A DNA stretch of 34,512 nt from Rhizobiales bacterium CCH10-E5 (GCA_001556125.1 LSIG01000010.1:1-34512); one strand, 5' to 3'; numbered from the stretch's first letter, positions 14,765 through 27,779 are shown. Notes: generated from the sequence alone by a model not told the origin. Numbers and translations: made by a program.

Positions 14765-17700
14765 CCATGGCCGAAGGCATCGTCCGTCCCGCAGCCGATG
14801 CGCGCGATCCGCAATGGTACCGGGACGCGATCATCTACCAGCTCCATGTGAAGTCGTTCCACGACGCCAATGGCGACGGCATCGGCGACTTTCCCGGCCT
14901 GATCGCCAAGCTCGACTACATCGTCTCGCTCGGCGTGAACGTGATCTGGCTGTTGCCGTTCTATCCCTCGCCGCGTCTGGACGACGGCTACGACATCTCC
15001 GAATACAAGGCCGTCCATCCTGATTACGGCACGATAGCGGATGTGAAGCGCTTCATCCGGGCCGCGCATGAGCGCGGCATCCGGGTCGTGACCGAGCTGG
15101 TGATCAACCACACCTCGGACCAGCACCCTTGGTTCCAGCGCGCGCGCCTCGCCAAGCCGGGCTCGCCGCATCGCAACTATTACGTCTGGTCGGACAACGA
15201 CCAGCTCTATTCCGGCACGCGCATCATCTTCCTCGACACCGAGCGCTCGAACTGGACCTGGGACGCGACCGCCGGCGCCTATTTCTGGCACCGTTTCTAC
15301 TCGCACCAGCCCGATCTCAACTTCGACAATCCGGCCGTGATCCGGGCCGTTCTGGGCGTGATGCGCTTCTGGCTCGACCTCGGCGTCGACGGCCTGCGGC
15401 TCGATGCGGTGCCTTATCTGATCGAGCGCGACGGCACCTCGAATGAGAACCTGCCCGAGACCCATGCGGTGCTGAAGCGCATCCGCGCCGAGCTCGACGC
15501 CTCCTTCCCGGACCGGATGCTGCTGGCCGAGGCCAATATGTGGCCCGAGGACACGCAGGCCTATTTCGGCGATGGCGACGAATGCCACATGGCGTTCCAC
15601 TTCCCGCTGATGCCGCGCATGTACATGGCGATCGCGCAGGAGGACCGCTTCCCGATCACCGACATCATGCGCCAAACCCCGGACATTCCCGAGGGCTGCC
15701 AATGGGCGATCTTCCTGCGCAACCATGACGAGCTGACGCTCGAAATGGTGACCGACAAGGAGCGGGACTATCTCTGGAACTTCTACGCCACCGACAAGCG
15801 CGCCCGCATCAATCTCGGCATCCGGCGGCGGCTCGCGCCGCTGCTGGAGCGCGACCGCCGCCGCATCGAATTGATGAACAGCCTACTGCTCTCGATGCCC
15901 GGCACGCCGGTGATCTATTACGGCGACGAACTCGGCATGGGCGACAACATCTTCCTCGGCGATCGCGACGGCGTTCGTACGCCGATGCAGTGGTCGCCGG
16001 ACCGCAATGGCGGCTTCTCCCGGGCCGACCCGGCGAGCCTCGTGCTGCCGCCGATCATGGACCCGCTCTACGGTTTCGAGGCGGTCAATGTCGAAGCGCA
16101 GGCGCGCGATCCCCACTCGCTGCTGAACTGGACGCGGCGCATCCTCGCGGTGCGCAAGGAACACCAGGCTTTCGGCCGCGGCAGCCTGCGCTTCCTCTAT
16201 CCGAAGAACCGAAAGGCCTTCGCCTATCTGCGCGAGCATGACGGCGAGACCATTCTCTGCGTCGCCAATCTGTCGCGCTCGGCCCAGGCCTTCGAGCTCG
16301 ACCTCTCCGAATTCGCCGGCCGCCACCCGGTCGAGATGCTCGGCAACTCGGTCTTCCCGGCGATCGGCCAGCTCACCTATCTGATCACACTGCCGCCCTA
16401 TGGCTTCTACTGGTTCGTGCTGGCGCAGGACGCGCAGGTGCCCTCCTGGCACGCGCAGACGCCCGAGCCGATGCCGGACTACACCACCTTCGTGCTGCGG
16501 GGCGGCCCGGACGAGATGATCACGCCGCAATCGCGGCGCGAATTCGAGACCGCGATCCTGCCGCCCTACCTCATGAAGCGGCGCTGGTTCGCCGCAAAAG
16601 ACCGGGCGCTCGACGAGACGAAGGTCGCCTTCACCGCCCGCATCGGCAGCGGCCGCGAGGCCGCGCTGATGGCGGTCGAAGTGCGCCATGACGGCGGCAT
16701 GGAGCGTTATCAGTTGCCGCTCGGGATCGGCTGGGACGATGAGATCGCGCAGGCGCTGCCGCAGCAGATGGCGCTCGCCCGTGTTCGTCGCGGCCGCCGC
16801 ACCGGCTTCCTGACCGATGCCTTCTCGCTGCCCTCCTTCGTCCACGAACTGCTCGCGCTGCTGAAGGCGGAGGGCTCCGTGAAGAGCACGGTGGGCACGG
16901 TGCAGTTCCGACCGACCTCGGCCTTCGAAGATGTGCAGATCCAGCCAGAGGATCCCGTGCGCTGGCTCTCGGCCGAGCAGTCGAACTCTTCGGTCATCAT
17001 CGACCACAAGGTGATGCTGAAGCTGTTCCGACGGCTGGCGCCGGGGCGCCATCCCGAAGCCGAAATGTCGCGCCTGCTCACCGACCGCGGCTTCCGCAAC
17101 GCACCTGCTCTGCTGGGCGAGATCGTCCATGTCCCCGACGAGGGCGAGGAGGAGGTCATGGCGGTGGTACAGGCGTTCATCCCCGGCGAAGGCGATGCCT
17201 GGGAATGGACGGCCGCCTATCTCGGCCGCGTCATCGACGAGATGCTGCGCGAGGATGTCGATCTCGCGAGCCAGCTCGCCATTTACGAGGCGTTTTCACG
17301 CAGCCTGGGGCAGCGTCTGGGCGAGATGCATGTCGTGCTGGCGCAGCCCAGCGACGACCCGGCCTTTGCGCCGGAAACCGCCGACGCCGCACAGGTCGAA
17401 CGCTGGCGCGAGCGCATCCGCGGCCGGGTCGAAGCGGCTTGCACCCATCTTGAGAAGGCGGCCGCGACTTTGCCGCCGGAAGAGCAGGCGATGGCGGAGG
17501 GGATCGTCGCGCGCCGCGCCGACATCCTCGCCCTCGTCGACCGGCTCTGCCGCGCGGGGGAGGGCCGCCTGCTCCATCGTGTCCATGGTGATTTCCATCT
17601 CGGCCAGGTGCTGGTCGCGAGCGGCGACGTCATGATCATCGACTTCGAGGGCGAGCCGGCCCAGCCGCTGTCCGAGCGTCGGGCGAAGGACAGCGGCTGG

Positions 17701-18045
17701 CGCGATGTCGCCGGCATCCTCCGCTCGCTCGACTATGCGATCGCGGCCGGGGCTCGCACCGTCGCCGCCTCCGGCCAGGCCGGGCGCTACGAGCTGCTGG
17801 CGGAGGCTTTCTCCGCGGCCATGCCCACGGCGCTGCTCGCGGGCTATCGCGAGGCGGTCACCGGCGGGCCCATGGCCGAGGGCGAAGGGGAGGGCGAGGC
17901 GCTGCTCGACCTCTTCATGCTCGAAAAGGCCGCCTACGAGATCAATTATGAGGTCGCGAACCGTCCCGAATGGCTCACCGTTCCATTGCGCGGTCTGATC
18001 GGACTGCTGGCGCGGCTGCTGCCGGAAGGAGATCGGCATGAGTGA
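14761..18045 (+). CDS. treS: Trehalose synthase-maltokinase fusion (TreS-Mak/Pep2)
   Basis: A 1094-residue bifunctional protein. Residues about 15-560 are TreS, a GH13 enzyme interconverting trehalose and maltose: [20 protein letters not shown], nucleophile Asp215 in [10 protein letters not shown], acid/base Glu257 in [11 protein letters not shown], and the [11 protein letters not shown] motif. The 42-residue D-E spacing equals that of mycobacterial TreS. Residues about 572-1094 are maltokinase, phosphorylating maltose to maltose-1-phosphate with [16 protein letters not shown] (catalytic Asp944) and [16 protein letters not shown] (Asp961, metal binding). The fusion channels trehalose to the GlgE substrate. 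Its ATG overlaps the glgE stop by four bases, and its 3' end overlaps glgB by eight. Confidence 0.97.
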   Translation: MTMAEGIVRPAADARDPQWYRDAIIYQLHVKSFHDANGDGIGDFPGLIAKLDYIVSLGVNVIWLLPFYPSPRLDDGYDISEYKAVHPDYGTIADVKRFIRAAHERGIRVVTELVINHTSDQHPWFQRARLAKPGSPHRNYYVWSDNDQLYSGTRIIFLDTERSNWTWDATAGAYFWHRFYSHQPDLNFDNPAVIRAVLGVMRFWLDLGVDGLRLDAVPYLIERDGTSNENLPETHAVLKRIRAELDASFPDRMLLAEANMWPEDTQAYFGDGDECHMAFHFPLMPRMYMAIAQEDRFPITDIMRQTPDIPEGCQWAIFLRNHDELTLEMVTDKERDYLWNFYATDKRARINLGIRRRLAPLLERDRRRIELMNSLLLSMPGTPVIYYGDELGMGDNIFLGDRDGVRTPMQWSPDRNGGFSRADPASLVLPPIMDPLYGFEAVNVEAQARDPHSLLNWTRRILAVRKEHQAFGRGSLRFLYPKNRKAFAYLREHDGETILCVANLSRSAQAFELDLSEFAGRHPVEMLGNSVFPAIGQLTYLITLPPYGFYWFVLAQDAQVPSWHAQTPEPMPDYTTFVLRGGPDEMITPQSRREFETAILPPYLMKRRWFAAKDRALDETKVAFTARIGSGREAALMAVEVRHDGGMERYQLPLGIGWDDEIAQALPQQMALARVRRGRRTGFLTDAFSLPSFVHELLALLKAEGSVKSTVGTVQFRPTSAFEDVQIQPEDPVRWLSAEQSNSSVIIDHKVMLKLFRRLAPGRHPEAEMSRLLTDRGFRNAPALLGEIVHVPDEGEEEVMAVVQAFIPGEGDAWEWTAAYLGRVIDEMLREDVDLASQLAIYEAFSRSLGQRLGEMHVVLAQPSDDPAFAPETADAAQVERWRERIRGRVEAACTHLEKAAATLPPEEQAMAEGIVARRADILALVDRLCRAGEGRLLHRVHGDFHLGQVLVASGDVMIIDFEGEPAQPLSERRAKDSGWRDVAGILRSLDYAIAAGARTVAASGQAGRYELLAEAFSAAMPTALLAGYREAVTGGPMAEGEGEGEALLDLFMLEKAAYEINYEVANRPEWLTVPLRGLIGLLARLLPEGDRHE

Positions 18046-20233
18046 GGCATTCATCGAGCGCGTGCCGCCGCTGCCCATGGAGACGGCCACCGCGCTGGCG
18101 CAGGGTCGGTGGGGCACACCCGACGCCGTCCTCGGCCCGCATCAGGGTCCGGCCGGCCGCTATCTGCGGGTGTTCATCCCGGGCGCTGAAGGCGTGGCCG
18201 TGCGGCAGGAGGGCCGTGACGATGTCCGTCTGCGGCCGTCCGAGCCGGAGGGATTGTTCGTCGGCGACCTCGCCAACGGTCCCTACTGCCTCGCCATCCG
18301 CTGGCCCGGAGGCGAGCAGATCACAGAGGACCCTTACGTCTTCGGCCCGCTGCTCGGCGATCTCGACCTGCATCTAATCAGCGAGGGGCGCCATCTCGAA
18401 CTGGCGCGGGCGCTCGGCGCCAATCGCTGCATCGTCGAGGGTGTCCGCGGCGTGCGCTTTGCCGTCTGGGCGCCGAATGCGCGCCGCGTCTCTGTTGTCG
18501 GCACCTTCAACAGCTGGGACGGCCGCCGCCATCCGATGATCCGTCGCGGCGATTGCGGCGTTTGGGAGCTCTTCGTGCCCCGGCTCGGGAGCGGGGAACT
18601 CTACAAATACGAGATCCTCGACCGCGACGGCCATCTCCTGCCGCAGAAGGCCGATCCCTTGGCGCGCGCGGCGGAACTGCCGCCGGGAACCGCCTCAATC
18701 GTTCCGCGTCCGGCGTCGCATGTTTGGGGCGACCAGGCCTGGATGGCCGCGCGGGCCAGACGGCAAGCCGCCGACGCACCGATCTCGATCTACGAGCTGC
18801 ATCCGGGCTCGTGGGTAAGGGGGCCGAATGGCGACATGCTCGATTGGCGCAATCTCGCCGACCGGCTCGTTCCTTACGTCAAGGCGATGGGGTTCACCCA
18901 TGTCGAGCTGATGCCGGTCGCGGAGCACCCCTTTACCGGCTCCTGGGGCTATCAGCCGCTCGGCCTTTTCGCGCCGACCCGCCGCTTCGGCGAGCCGGAG
19001 GATTTCGCGCTCTTTGTCGAGGCCTGCCACCGGGAGGAGATCGGCGTCATCGTCGACTGGGTGCCGGCGCATTTCCCGTCCGACGCCCATGGCCTCGCCC
19101 GCTTCGATGGCACGGCGCTCTACGAGCACGAGGACCCGCGTGAGGGCTTCCACAAGGACTGGAACACGCTGATCTACAATTTCGGGCGCCGGGAGGTCTC
19201 GAACTTCCTGATCGCCAGCGCCCTCCACTGGCTCGAGCATTTCCATGTCGACGGGCTGCGGGTCGATGCGGTCGCCTCCATGCTCTATCGCGACTACAGC
19301 CGCCAGCCGGGCGAATGGGTGCCCAATCACCTCGGGGGGCGCGAAAATCTGGAGGCCGTCGCCTTCCTGCGCGAGCTGAACACGCTGGTCGCACAGCGCC
19401 ATCCCGGCGCGATCACGATCGCGGAGGAATCGACCGCCTGGCCGGGCGTGACGCTGCCCGCTGCCGAAGGCGGTCTCGGCTTCTCCTATAAATGGAACAT
19501 GGGCTGGATGCACGACACGCTGCACTATCTGCAGCGCGACCCGCTCTATCGCCGCCATCACCATGACGAGATGACCTTCGGCCTCGTCTATGCCTTTTCC
19601 GAGCGCTTCGTTCTGCCGCTGTCTCATGACGAGGTGGTGCACGGCAAAGGCTCGCTGCTGGAGAAGATGCCAGGCGACCTCTGGCAGAAGTTTGCCGGCT
19701 TACGGGCCTATTTCGCCTTCATGTGGACTCATCCCGGCAAGAAGCTGCTTTTCATGGGGGGCGAAATCGCCCAGCGCCGCGAATGGAACCATGACGGCGA
19801 GATCGACTGGGACCTGCTGGAAGACCCGCTGCATCGCGGCATGCAGTCGCTGGTGGGCGATCTCAACCGGCTGTATGCCGCTTGGCCGGCCCTGCATGCG
19901 AGCGATGCCGAGCCGAGCGGTTTCCGCTGGTTGATTCAGGATGATCGCGAGAACAGCGTCTATGCCTATCTGCGCCAGGCACCGGGCGAGAAGCCGGTGA
20001 TCACCGTCGTCAACCTGACGCCCGTGCCCCGCTGGAACTACCGGATCGGCGTTCCGCAGGCGGGAAGATGGCGCGAAATCTTCAACAGCGACGCCGGCTC
20101 CTATGGTGGCTCCGGCGTCGGCAATGGCGGCTGGGTCGAGGCGAGGGCCGAGGGACTGGGAGGCGAGCCGGCCTCGATCGAGATCGTGATCCCGCCTCTC
20201 GGCGCGCTGGTCTTCGTGCCGGACGGCGCCTAG
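18038..20233 (+). CDS. glgB: 1,4-alpha-glucan branching enzyme
   Basis: 731 residues, the full length of GlgB. It forms alpha-1,6 branches in the glucan made by GlgE. An N1 domain and a CBM48 module ([20 protein letters not shown], about 140-160) precede the GH13 catalytic domain: nucleophile Asp410 in [17 protein letters not shown], acid/base Glu463 in [11 protein letters not shown] (53 residues apart, as in E. coli GlgB), and [13 protein letters not shown]. The start ATG at 18038 lies inside the treS end, with GGAAGGAGA upstream. It is the last gene of the glgE-treS-glgB operon and converges on treY. Confidence 0.97.
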   Translation: MSEAFIERVPPLPMETATALAQGRWGTPDAVLGPHQGPAGRYLRVFIPGAEGVAVRQEGRDDVRLRPSEPEGLFVGDLANGPYCLAIRWPGGEQITEDPYVFGPLLGDLDLHLISEGRHLELARALGANRCIVEGVRGVRFAVWAPNARRVSVVGTFNSWDGRRHPMIRRGDCGVWELFVPRLGSGELYKYEILDRDGHLLPQKADPLARAAELPPGTASIVPRPASHVWGDQAWMAARARRQAADAPISIYELHPGSWVRGPNGDMLDWRNLADRLVPYVKAMGFTHVELMPVAEHPFTGSWGYQPLGLFAPTRRFGEPEDFALFVEACHREEIGVIVDWVPAHFPSDAHGLARFDGTALYEHEDPREGFHKDWNTLIYNFGRREVSNFLIASALHWLEHFHVDGLRVDAVASMLYRDYSRQPGEWVPNHLGGRENLEAVAFLRELNTLVAQRHPGAITIAEESTAWPGVTLPAAEGGLGFSYKWNMGWMHDTLHYLQRDPLYRRHHHDEMTFGLVYAFSERFVLPLSHDEVVHGKGSLLEKMPGDLWQKFAGLRAYFAFMWTHPGKKLLFMGGEIAQRREWNHDGEIDWDLLEDPLHRGMQSLVGDLNRLYAAWPALHASDAEPSGFRWLIQDDRENSVYAYLRQAPGEKPVITVVNLTPVPRWNYRIGVPQAGRWREIFNSDAGSYGGSGVGNGGWVEARAEGLGGEPASIEIVIPPLGALVFVPDGA

Positions 20234-20258
20234 GTTGCGCCGCGCTTGGCAGGTCGCC

Positions 20259-20272
20259 GCCGCTTGGGCGGC
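20259..20272. terminator. Small hairpin between convergent glgB and treY
   Basis: GCCGC, loop TTGG, GCGGC lies in the 38-base gap between the two convergent stops. There is no T-run on either strand, so it would be at best a weak bidirectional terminator. Confidence 0.28.
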
Positions 20273-23103
20273 TACCGCTGCCGCAGCACCGACACGGGCA
20301 GCACCGCGAGCGCATCGGTGACGGAGAGACCCGCCTCGCCCGCGGTGACCCGGCGGCCGGTCAACACATCCTCCCACTCGCCCGTCATCGGGAGAACGAC
20401 GCCCTCCCAATGCGGCCCGAGCGGCAAGGCCGCGGCTGCTTCGCCACCTGCGATGCGGGCAGCGATGACGAGAAGCGCCTCCGCGCCGACACGGCGCTTG
20501 AAGCCGACGAGATCGACCGAGCGCTCTCCTCGAAGCTCAAGCGGCTCGTAGCTCCCCTCCGCATAGAGGTCCGGCGAGGCGGCACGGTCAGCCAGCAGCG
20601 CGGCCATGATGCGCTGCTTGATCCGCCCGTCCGGCCAGGTGGCGAGCAGGGCCGCGGCATGAGCGTCGTCATCCAGAGCGCGGGCCCTGGTCTCGTAGTC
20701 CACGGTGCGGCGATTGTCCGGGTCGACCAGCGAGAGATCCCAGAATTCGGTCCCCTGATAGACATCGGGAACGCCGGGCAGCGTTAGCTTCAGCACCGTC
20801 CGGCTCAGGCCGCGCACCATGCCGCGCTGCGCGAGGTCTCGCGCCAGGGGCCGGTAGGTCTCGAGGAAAGAGCTGCCTGCTGCGAGGGCGCCGGCGATCA
20901 GATCCTTGGCGGCCTGCTCATAGGCCTCTTGGGGATTGATCCAGCTCGTCTTGCGCTTGGCCTCGCGCAGCGCCTTCTCGACCCAGCCCTGCATGCGCTC
21001 GCGGAACGCGTCGAGCTGCGGGGCATCATCGGACTCGAGAAGCTCGACCGGCCAGGACGCCAGCATCTGCTGCAGGATCAACTGCCGGTCATTCGCATCC
21101 GGCCGGGTGCGGTCGGGCGCCAATTCCGAGCTGAGCGCATGCCAGCGGCTGCTCGCTTCGGCCCAGCGCTGCGGCATTTCGGTCAGGGACAGGAGCCTGG
21201 CGCGGCCATCTTCGCCGCGCTTGGTGTCATGCGTCGCGGTCGCGATCATGGCATGCGGCCAATCGCGATGCCGCTCAGCATTGGCCGCGTGGAACGCCTC
21301 CGCCGAAACGCCATGATGGCTCGGCTCGCCGCCGACCTCGTTGAGGGCGAGCAACGGGCCATAGCGGTAGAACAGCGTGTCCTCCAGACTCTTGGCGGTG
21401 ACCGGGCCGCTGAGCTGCTGGAAGCGGCGGCGAAAGCGCGCTAGATGCTCGGCCGGCGGCGGTGCGGTCATCATCCGGTCCGCCTCGCCGAGCAGCAGCG
21501 CGGCCACGAAGCGATGCAGCGAGGTATCCGGCATAGGGGTGCCGGCGATCGCGGCCGCCACCGTCTCCTCGATCAGCGTCCGGTCCTCCAGCGAGGGCTC
21601 GTCCGTGATGTAGCTGCGGTAGACCGGCAGCCGCTCGATGATCTCGGTCAGAACCTGACGCATGGCGTGGACGGTGTAATCGCGGCTGCGCCGGTCCCCA
21701 TAGGCGATGCGGGCGAGATCGGAAACGAGGACCTCCAACTCGCTGGCGAAACTCGCATGCAGCGTCTCGCGCTTTGCCCGTCGCAGCAGTTCCTCGAAGC
21801 TGTCGGGCTGGCGCGTGATCTCGCGATAGCTTTCCTCGATCGCGGCCGCTCCGGGCCGGTCGAGCAGGATCCCGTCGATCAGGTTGAGAACCTCGTATCC
21901 GGTCGTGCCGGAGATCGGCCAAGGGCGCAGCGTCTCACCATGGCCGAGGATCTTCTCAACCAGGATGTAAAAGCCGGGCCCAACCTTGGACTGGAGCGCC
22001 CGGACATAGCCTTCAGGATCGGCGAGGCCGTCGATGTGGTCGATCCGCAGCCCCTGAATGCGGCCGGCCCTGACCAGATCGAGGATCAGCGCGTGCGTTC
22101 GCTCGAAGACCAGCGGCTCCTCGACCCGCACCCCCGCCAGCGTGTTGATGTCGAAGAAGCGGCGGTAATTGATGTCGCTCGCCGCGACGCGCCAGTTCGC
22201 CAGCCGGTAGCTCTGCATTTCGAGGATTCGGTGCAGCGTGTCGAAGCTTTCCCGGATTCCCTCGGCGCCGTTGACGAGATCGAGCGCCCGCTCGGTGGCC
22301 TCCGCCAGCTCCGGGGACTCGGCGAAAACCAACTCCAGCCGCTGCTTGAGCGTCTCGCATTCCGCCACGAGGCCATCGGGGCTCGCGCCGCTGGGATTGT
22401 CCGAGAGCGCGCGCAGTCGGGACGAGATCGCCAGCAGCTCCCGGTAATCAGGCCGCTCATGGTCGGCCACCAGAACCAGCACCCGGTCGAGCAGGATCGG
22501 ATAGCTGAGCGGGCTGATCGGGAAGCGATGCTCGAAATGCCAGAGACTGAAACCGCCGCCGCTCTCGTCGCGCTTCAGCGTCAGCTCGCCCTCTTCCAGC
22601 GCGTCGCCATAGCGCTTGCCGAGGAAGGGCAGCACCAGCTTGCCATTGGCGCCGAGCCGCTCCCAGTCGATGTCGAAAGCGATAGCGTGGGGCGAGAGCT
22701 GGCCCCATTCGATGACCGAGAGCCACCAGGCGTTGTCGGCGCCGCCGATGCCCATATGATTGGGGACGATGTCGAGGATCAGACCGAGACCGTGCTGTTT
22801 CAGCGCGTCCGAGAGGCGCCGGAAGCCCTCCTCGCCACCCAATTCCGGATTGATCCGGGTGTGGTCGACGATGTCGTAGCCATGGGTCGAGCCCGGCCGC
22901 GCCGTTTGCACCGGCGAGGCATAGACATGGCTGATTCCCAGCCGTGCGAGATAAGGCAGGATCGCGACCGCATCGTCGAAGGTGAAGCCGGCATGGAACT
23001 GCAGGCGATAGGTCGCACGCGGCGGCGGCGCGGCGAGCGCGTTGGCGTTGCGGGCTTCGCCGTTCGGGTCGCGAGACAGGGCGTTCTCCTGCTGTGGGTT
23101 CAT
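20272..23103 (-). CDS. treY: Maltooligosyl trehalose synthase
   Basis: A 943-residue GH13 enzyme that rearranges the reducing-end glucose of maltodextrins from alpha-1,4 to alpha,alpha-1,1, making maltooligosyl trehalose. Motifs are TYRLQFHAGFTFDDA (31-45), LDIVPNHMG (110-118), nucleophile Asp355 in GLRIDHIDGLADP, acid/base Glu383 in YILVEKILGHGE, and the third acid in ATATHDTKRGED. It is longer than the roughly 720-residue archaeal enzymes but within the proteobacterial range. The ATG at 23103 overlaps the treZ stop by four bases (ATGA); the open frame upstream of it is only treZ antiphase. Translation is coupled to treZ. Confidence 0.96.
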   Translation of the reverse strand: MNPQQENALSRDPNGEARNANALAAPPPRATYRLQFHAGFTFDDAVAILPYLARLGISHVYASPVQTARPGSTHGYDIVDHTRINPELGGEEGFRRLSDALKQHGLGLILDIVPNHMGIGGADNAWWLSVIEWGQLSPHAIAFDIDWERLGANGKLVLPFLGKRYGDALEEGELTLKRDESGGGFSLWHFEHRFPISPLSYPILLDRVLVLVADHERPDYRELLAISSRLRALSDNPSGASPDGLVAECETLKQRLELVFAESPELAEATERALDLVNGAEGIRESFDTLHRILEMQSYRLANWRVAASDINYRRFFDINTLAGVRVEEPLVFERTHALILDLVRAGRIQGLRIDHIDGLADPEGYVRALQSKVGPGFYILVEKILGHGETLRPWPISGTTGYEVLNLIDGILLDRPGAAAIEESYREITRQPDSFEELLRRAKRETLHASFASELEVLVSDLARIAYGDRRSRDYTVHAMRQVLTEIIERLPVYRSYITDEPSLEDRTLIEETVAAAIAGTPMPDTSLHRFVAALLLGEADRMMTAPPPAEHLARFRRRFQQLSGPVTAKSLEDTLFYRYGPLLALNEVGGEPSHHGVSAEAFHAANAERHRDWPHAMIATATHDTKRGEDGRARLLSLTEMPQRWAEASSRWHALSSELAPDRTRPDANDRQLILQQMLASWPVELLESDDAPQLDAFRERMQGWVEKALREAKRKTSWINPQEAYEQAAKDLIAGALAAGSSFLETYRPLARDLAQRGMVRGLSRTVLKLTLPGVPDVYQGTEFWDLSLVDPDNRRTVDYETRARALDDDAHAAALLATWPDGRIKQRIMAALLADRAASPDLYAEGSYEPLELRGERSVDLVGFKRRVGAEALLVIAARIAGGEAAAALPLGPHWEGVVLPMTGEWEDVLTGRRVTAGEAGLSVTDALAVLPVSVLRQR

Positions 23104-24893
23104 GAGCGGGCCACCAGAAACGCGCCGGTCCAGGGCCGGAGGCGGATATCGGCTCCGATCTCGATGCCGGGGCTGGCCCAGAGAACGCTCGACGAGCCGG
23201 GACCATCCACGACCACCTCGCCTTCGCCGAAATGCGCGACGAAACGCAGCCTTCCGCGCTCGAACGACCACGCGATGTCGAGCGTGTCCGGGGTAGCGCG
23301 CTGGCAGATCGCACCGAGAAACCGTGTCCGGGTCAGCGGCAGCACCTGCTCGCGACGCAGGTCGAGCAGGGCCTTCGTCTCCGCCAGAATTTCGGCATGG
23401 GGAGATCGCGCGATCTCCGTCCAGTCCAGCCGCGAGCGGAGGGCCGTCTGCGGGTCGGTCGGGTCCGGTACTTCCTCCGCAGCGAAGCCGCCGAAGCCGC
23501 CGAATTCCCGACGCCGCCCGTCCCGCACCGCACGTGACAGCTCAGGATCGGCGAAATCGACGAAGTACTGGAAAGGCGTCGAGGCCTGCCATTCCTCGCC
23601 CATGAACAGCAGCGGGATCTGCGGTGCGAGCAGCAGGCCCGCCCGCGCCAAGGCGAGTTTCGAAGGTTGCGTCAGGGCGTCGATGCGCTCGCCCTGAGCC
23701 CGGTTCCCGACCTGGTCGTGGTTCTGCAGGAAATTGACGAAGGCCGAGGGCGGCAGATGCGCGGACGGCTCGCCACGGACCGCGCCCTCATGCGCCGAGA
23801 ACTCGCCCTGGAAGGCAAACCCCTCGGAAAGGCAGCGGCCGAGATGGCCGGCGGCGTCTTCGTAGTCGGAATAATAGCCATCGCTCTCGCCCGTCAGCAG
23901 CCGGTGCCAGGCGTGATGCGTGTCGTCGGTCCACTGTGCGTTGTGCAGGATCGGCCGGCCGGTCTCGGCGCGCGCGAGCCAGCGCGCCTCGTTGGCGGCA
24001 TTTTCCAGAACCAGATGGATTTCGCGGCCCGGCAGCCCCTCGCGGACGCGCTCGGCCAGCTCGCCGATGACGTGCCGGCTGCTGTCGTCGGCGATGGCGT
24101 GAACGGCGTCGAAACGCAGGCCGTCGAAATGATATTCCTCCAGCCAGTAGAGCGCATTGTGGACGAAGTAGTCGCGCACCACGGCCGCGGCCTCGCCGTC
24201 GAAATTGATGCCGGCGCCCCAGGCCGTTTCGTGGCGCTCGGTGAAGAAGGAGGCGGCGTAGTTGGGCAGGTAGTTACCCGACGGGCCGAAGTGGTTGTAG
24301 ACGACGTCGAGGAACATCATGATCCCGCGGCGATGCGCCTCGTCGACCAGCCGCTTGAGGTCGTCGGGCGTGCCATAGGCGTGATCGGGTGCGTAATGCA
24401 GCACACCGTCATAGCCCCACCCGCGGTTGCCCGGAAAATCCGCCACCGGCAGCAATTCGAGCGCGGTGATCCCGAGGTCGCGCAGATGGTCGAGCTTCGC
24501 CGTCAGGGCCGCGAAGGTGCCTTCCGGTGTCGCCGTGCCGACATGGGCCTCGTAGAGCACCGCCTCTTCCCAAGGGCGCCCGCGCCAGTCGCCGTCGCTC
24601 CAGATGAAAGCTGCCGGGTCGACGACCTGGCTCGGCCCGTCGATGTCGTCCGGCTGGTAGCGTGAGGCCGGGTCGGGGATCGAGAGCCCCCCTTCGATGC
24701 GGTAGCGATAGAGCGATCCAGGGCGCGCCTGCGGATCGAGCAGGCGGTGCCAGCCTTCGGCCGCCGCGGCCATGGGCCGCTCGGCCCCGTCGATCAGCAG
24801 CGTGACCTCGCGGACCGAGGGCGCCCAGAGCGAGAATTCGACACCCCCCTCGGTGATCCGGGCACCGAAAGGCATGGTGTGGGCGCGGTGCAT
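23100..24893 (-). CDS. treZ: Maltooligosyl trehalose trehalohydrolase
   Basis: A 597-residue GH13 enzyme that cuts trehalose from the end of TreY products. An N-terminal CBM48-like module (VEFSLWAPSVREVTLLIDG, 18-36) precedes the barrel: YEAHVGTATPEGTF, VVYNHFGPSGNYL, nucleophile Asp262 in GLRFDAVHAI, acid/base Glu297 in HLVLENAANEA, and LQNHDQVGN. The ATG at 24893 has AGGA ten bases upstream, weaker than its neighbours; ATG at codon 7 (MPFG) is possible but lacks a site. It is first in the treZ-treY operon behind an EcfG promoter. The debranching enzyme treX/glgX that often accompanies these genes is not in the window. Confidence 0.96.
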   Translation of the reverse strand: MHRAHTMPFGARITEGGVEFSLWAPSVREVTLLIDGAERPMAAAAEGWHRLLDPQARPGSLYRYRIEGGLSIPDPASRYQPDDIDGPSQVVDPAAFIWSDGDWRGRPWEEAVLYEAHVGTATPEGTFAALTAKLDHLRDLGITALELLPVADFPGNRGWGYDGVLHYAPDHAYGTPDDLKRLVDEAHRRGIMMFLDVVYNHFGPSGNYLPNYAASFFTERHETAWGAGINFDGEAAAVVRDYFVHNALYWLEEYHFDGLRFDAVHAIADDSSRHVIGELAERVREGLPGREIHLVLENAANEARWLARAETGRPILHNAQWTDDTHHAWHRLLTGESDGYYSDYEDAAGHLGRCLSEGFAFQGEFSAHEGAVRGEPSAHLPPSAFVNFLQNHDQVGNRAQGERIDALTQPSKLALARAGLLLAPQIPLLFMGEEWQASTPFQYFVDFADPELSRAVRDGRRREFGGFGGFAAEEVPDPTDPQTALRSRLDWTEIARSPHAEILAETKALLDLRREQVLPLTRTRFLGAICQRATPDTLDIAWSFERGRLRFVAHFGEGEVVVDGPGSSSVLWASPGIEIGADIRLRPWTGAFLVARS

Positions 24894-24943
24894 GGAGAGC
24901 GATCCTGTCGGGCTGGTGGAGCCCTCTTGGCTCCGACCAGACC

Positions 24944-24968
24944 AACACGGGATCGCTGGCCGGGTTCC
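24944..24968 (-). promoter_or_regulatory. EcfG-type promoter for treZ-treY
   Basis: The minus strand reads GGAAC-N16-TGTT, a full match to the EcfG consensus. The -10 ends 51 bases before the treZ ATG, and the -35 is only 12 bases past the stop of the DCC-family gene, so treZY has its own start independent of that gene. Confidence 0.8.
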
Positions 24969-24980
24969 GCGCTTGTCGCC

Positions 24981-25343
24981 TCAGGCCTTCGCGTCGCGGG
25001 CGCCCGCCCAACGCTGCAGCGTCGGGCGGTGCCGCAGGAAGCGCAGATAGAGCCATTCCAGCGCCGCTCCGACATGGCGATTGCGCGCGGCGAGGCCCAG
25101 CGGGCGCAGCAGCGGAATCGCGCGCCACATCGCGGCGAAGGCGGCGGCGCCCGAGAGCAGCACGCCGTTTTCCCGCGCGTGGAAACGGGCGAGCAGGGCT
25201 CCCCGGTCGAGCGGGCAGTCGGTCTCGGGCGAGGCGACGTCGAGGAAGGTGATGCGGCCGGCGCGGTCGAGCCGCTTCATCGCCGCGATCTCGCGGCGGC
25301 AGAGCGGGCATCCGCCATCGAACCAGACGACCAGATCTGTCAT
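24981..25343 (-). CDS. DCC-family thiol-disulfide oxidoreductase-like protein (DUF393)
   Basis: A 120-residue protein starting with the family signature VVWFDGGCPLCRRE; Cys12 and Cys15 form a thioredoxin-like CxxC. The middle carries ITFLDVASPETDCPLDRG and the end WLYLRFLRHRPTLQRW. Family members are predicted thiol-disulfide oxidoreductases without a firmly known substrate. The ATG at 25343 is chosen because the signature begins there; the ribosome site is weak, and an upstream in-frame start at 25454 would run through the katG terminator. It stands alone between katG and treZ. Confidence 0.87.
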   Translation of the reverse strand: MTDLVVWFDGGCPLCRREIAAMKRLDRAGRITFLDVASPETDCPLDRGALLARFHARENGVLLSGAAAFAAMWRAIPLLRPLGLAARNRHVGAALEWLYLRFLRHRPTLQRWAGARDAKA

Positions 25344-25454
25344 GCCCGTCGATATTGGTCTCGCGCGCCGCCGCTGCAAGCGCGCGATACCCCTCTGGGC
25401 GCCGATGCCGCAGGCGGGATGGCAGGGCAGGTCGCCAGACGGCACCCGCCACAT

Positions 25455-25482
25455 GAAAATCCCCGCGCCGTCAGGCGCGGGG
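25455..25482 (-). terminator. Intrinsic terminator after katG
   Basis: CCCCGCGCC pairs with GGCGCGGGG around a four-base loop (25461-25482). On the minus strand ATTTTC follows immediately. It lies 30 bases past the katG stop codon. Confidence 0.85.
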
Positions 25483-25512
25483 ACAGGGTATCGCTGGAGC
25501 CGTCGGAAAGGC

Positions 25513-27708
<2,196 letters not shown>

Positions 27709-27767
27709 TCATCCGCGAGCCGTCGCGGACCGGTCAGCTGGGCTGGGACCTAGCATGCGAATGTGAT

Positions 27768-27779
27768 AAAATTAATTTT
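27768..27779. promoter_or_regulatory. AT-rich palindrome in the katG-oxyR gap
   Basis: AAAATTAATTTT is a perfect 12-bp palindrome in an unusually AT-rich stretch (about 27759-27800) between divergent katG and oxyR. An OxyR tetramer site covering both promoters is expected here; the stretch is the best candidate, though the exact half-sites are not clear. Confidence 0.5.

Noticed and set aside
23104..23271. N-terminal extension of treY beyond ATG 23103
   Set aside because: It lies within treZ in another frame; the ATGA overlap at 23100-23103 marks the real start.
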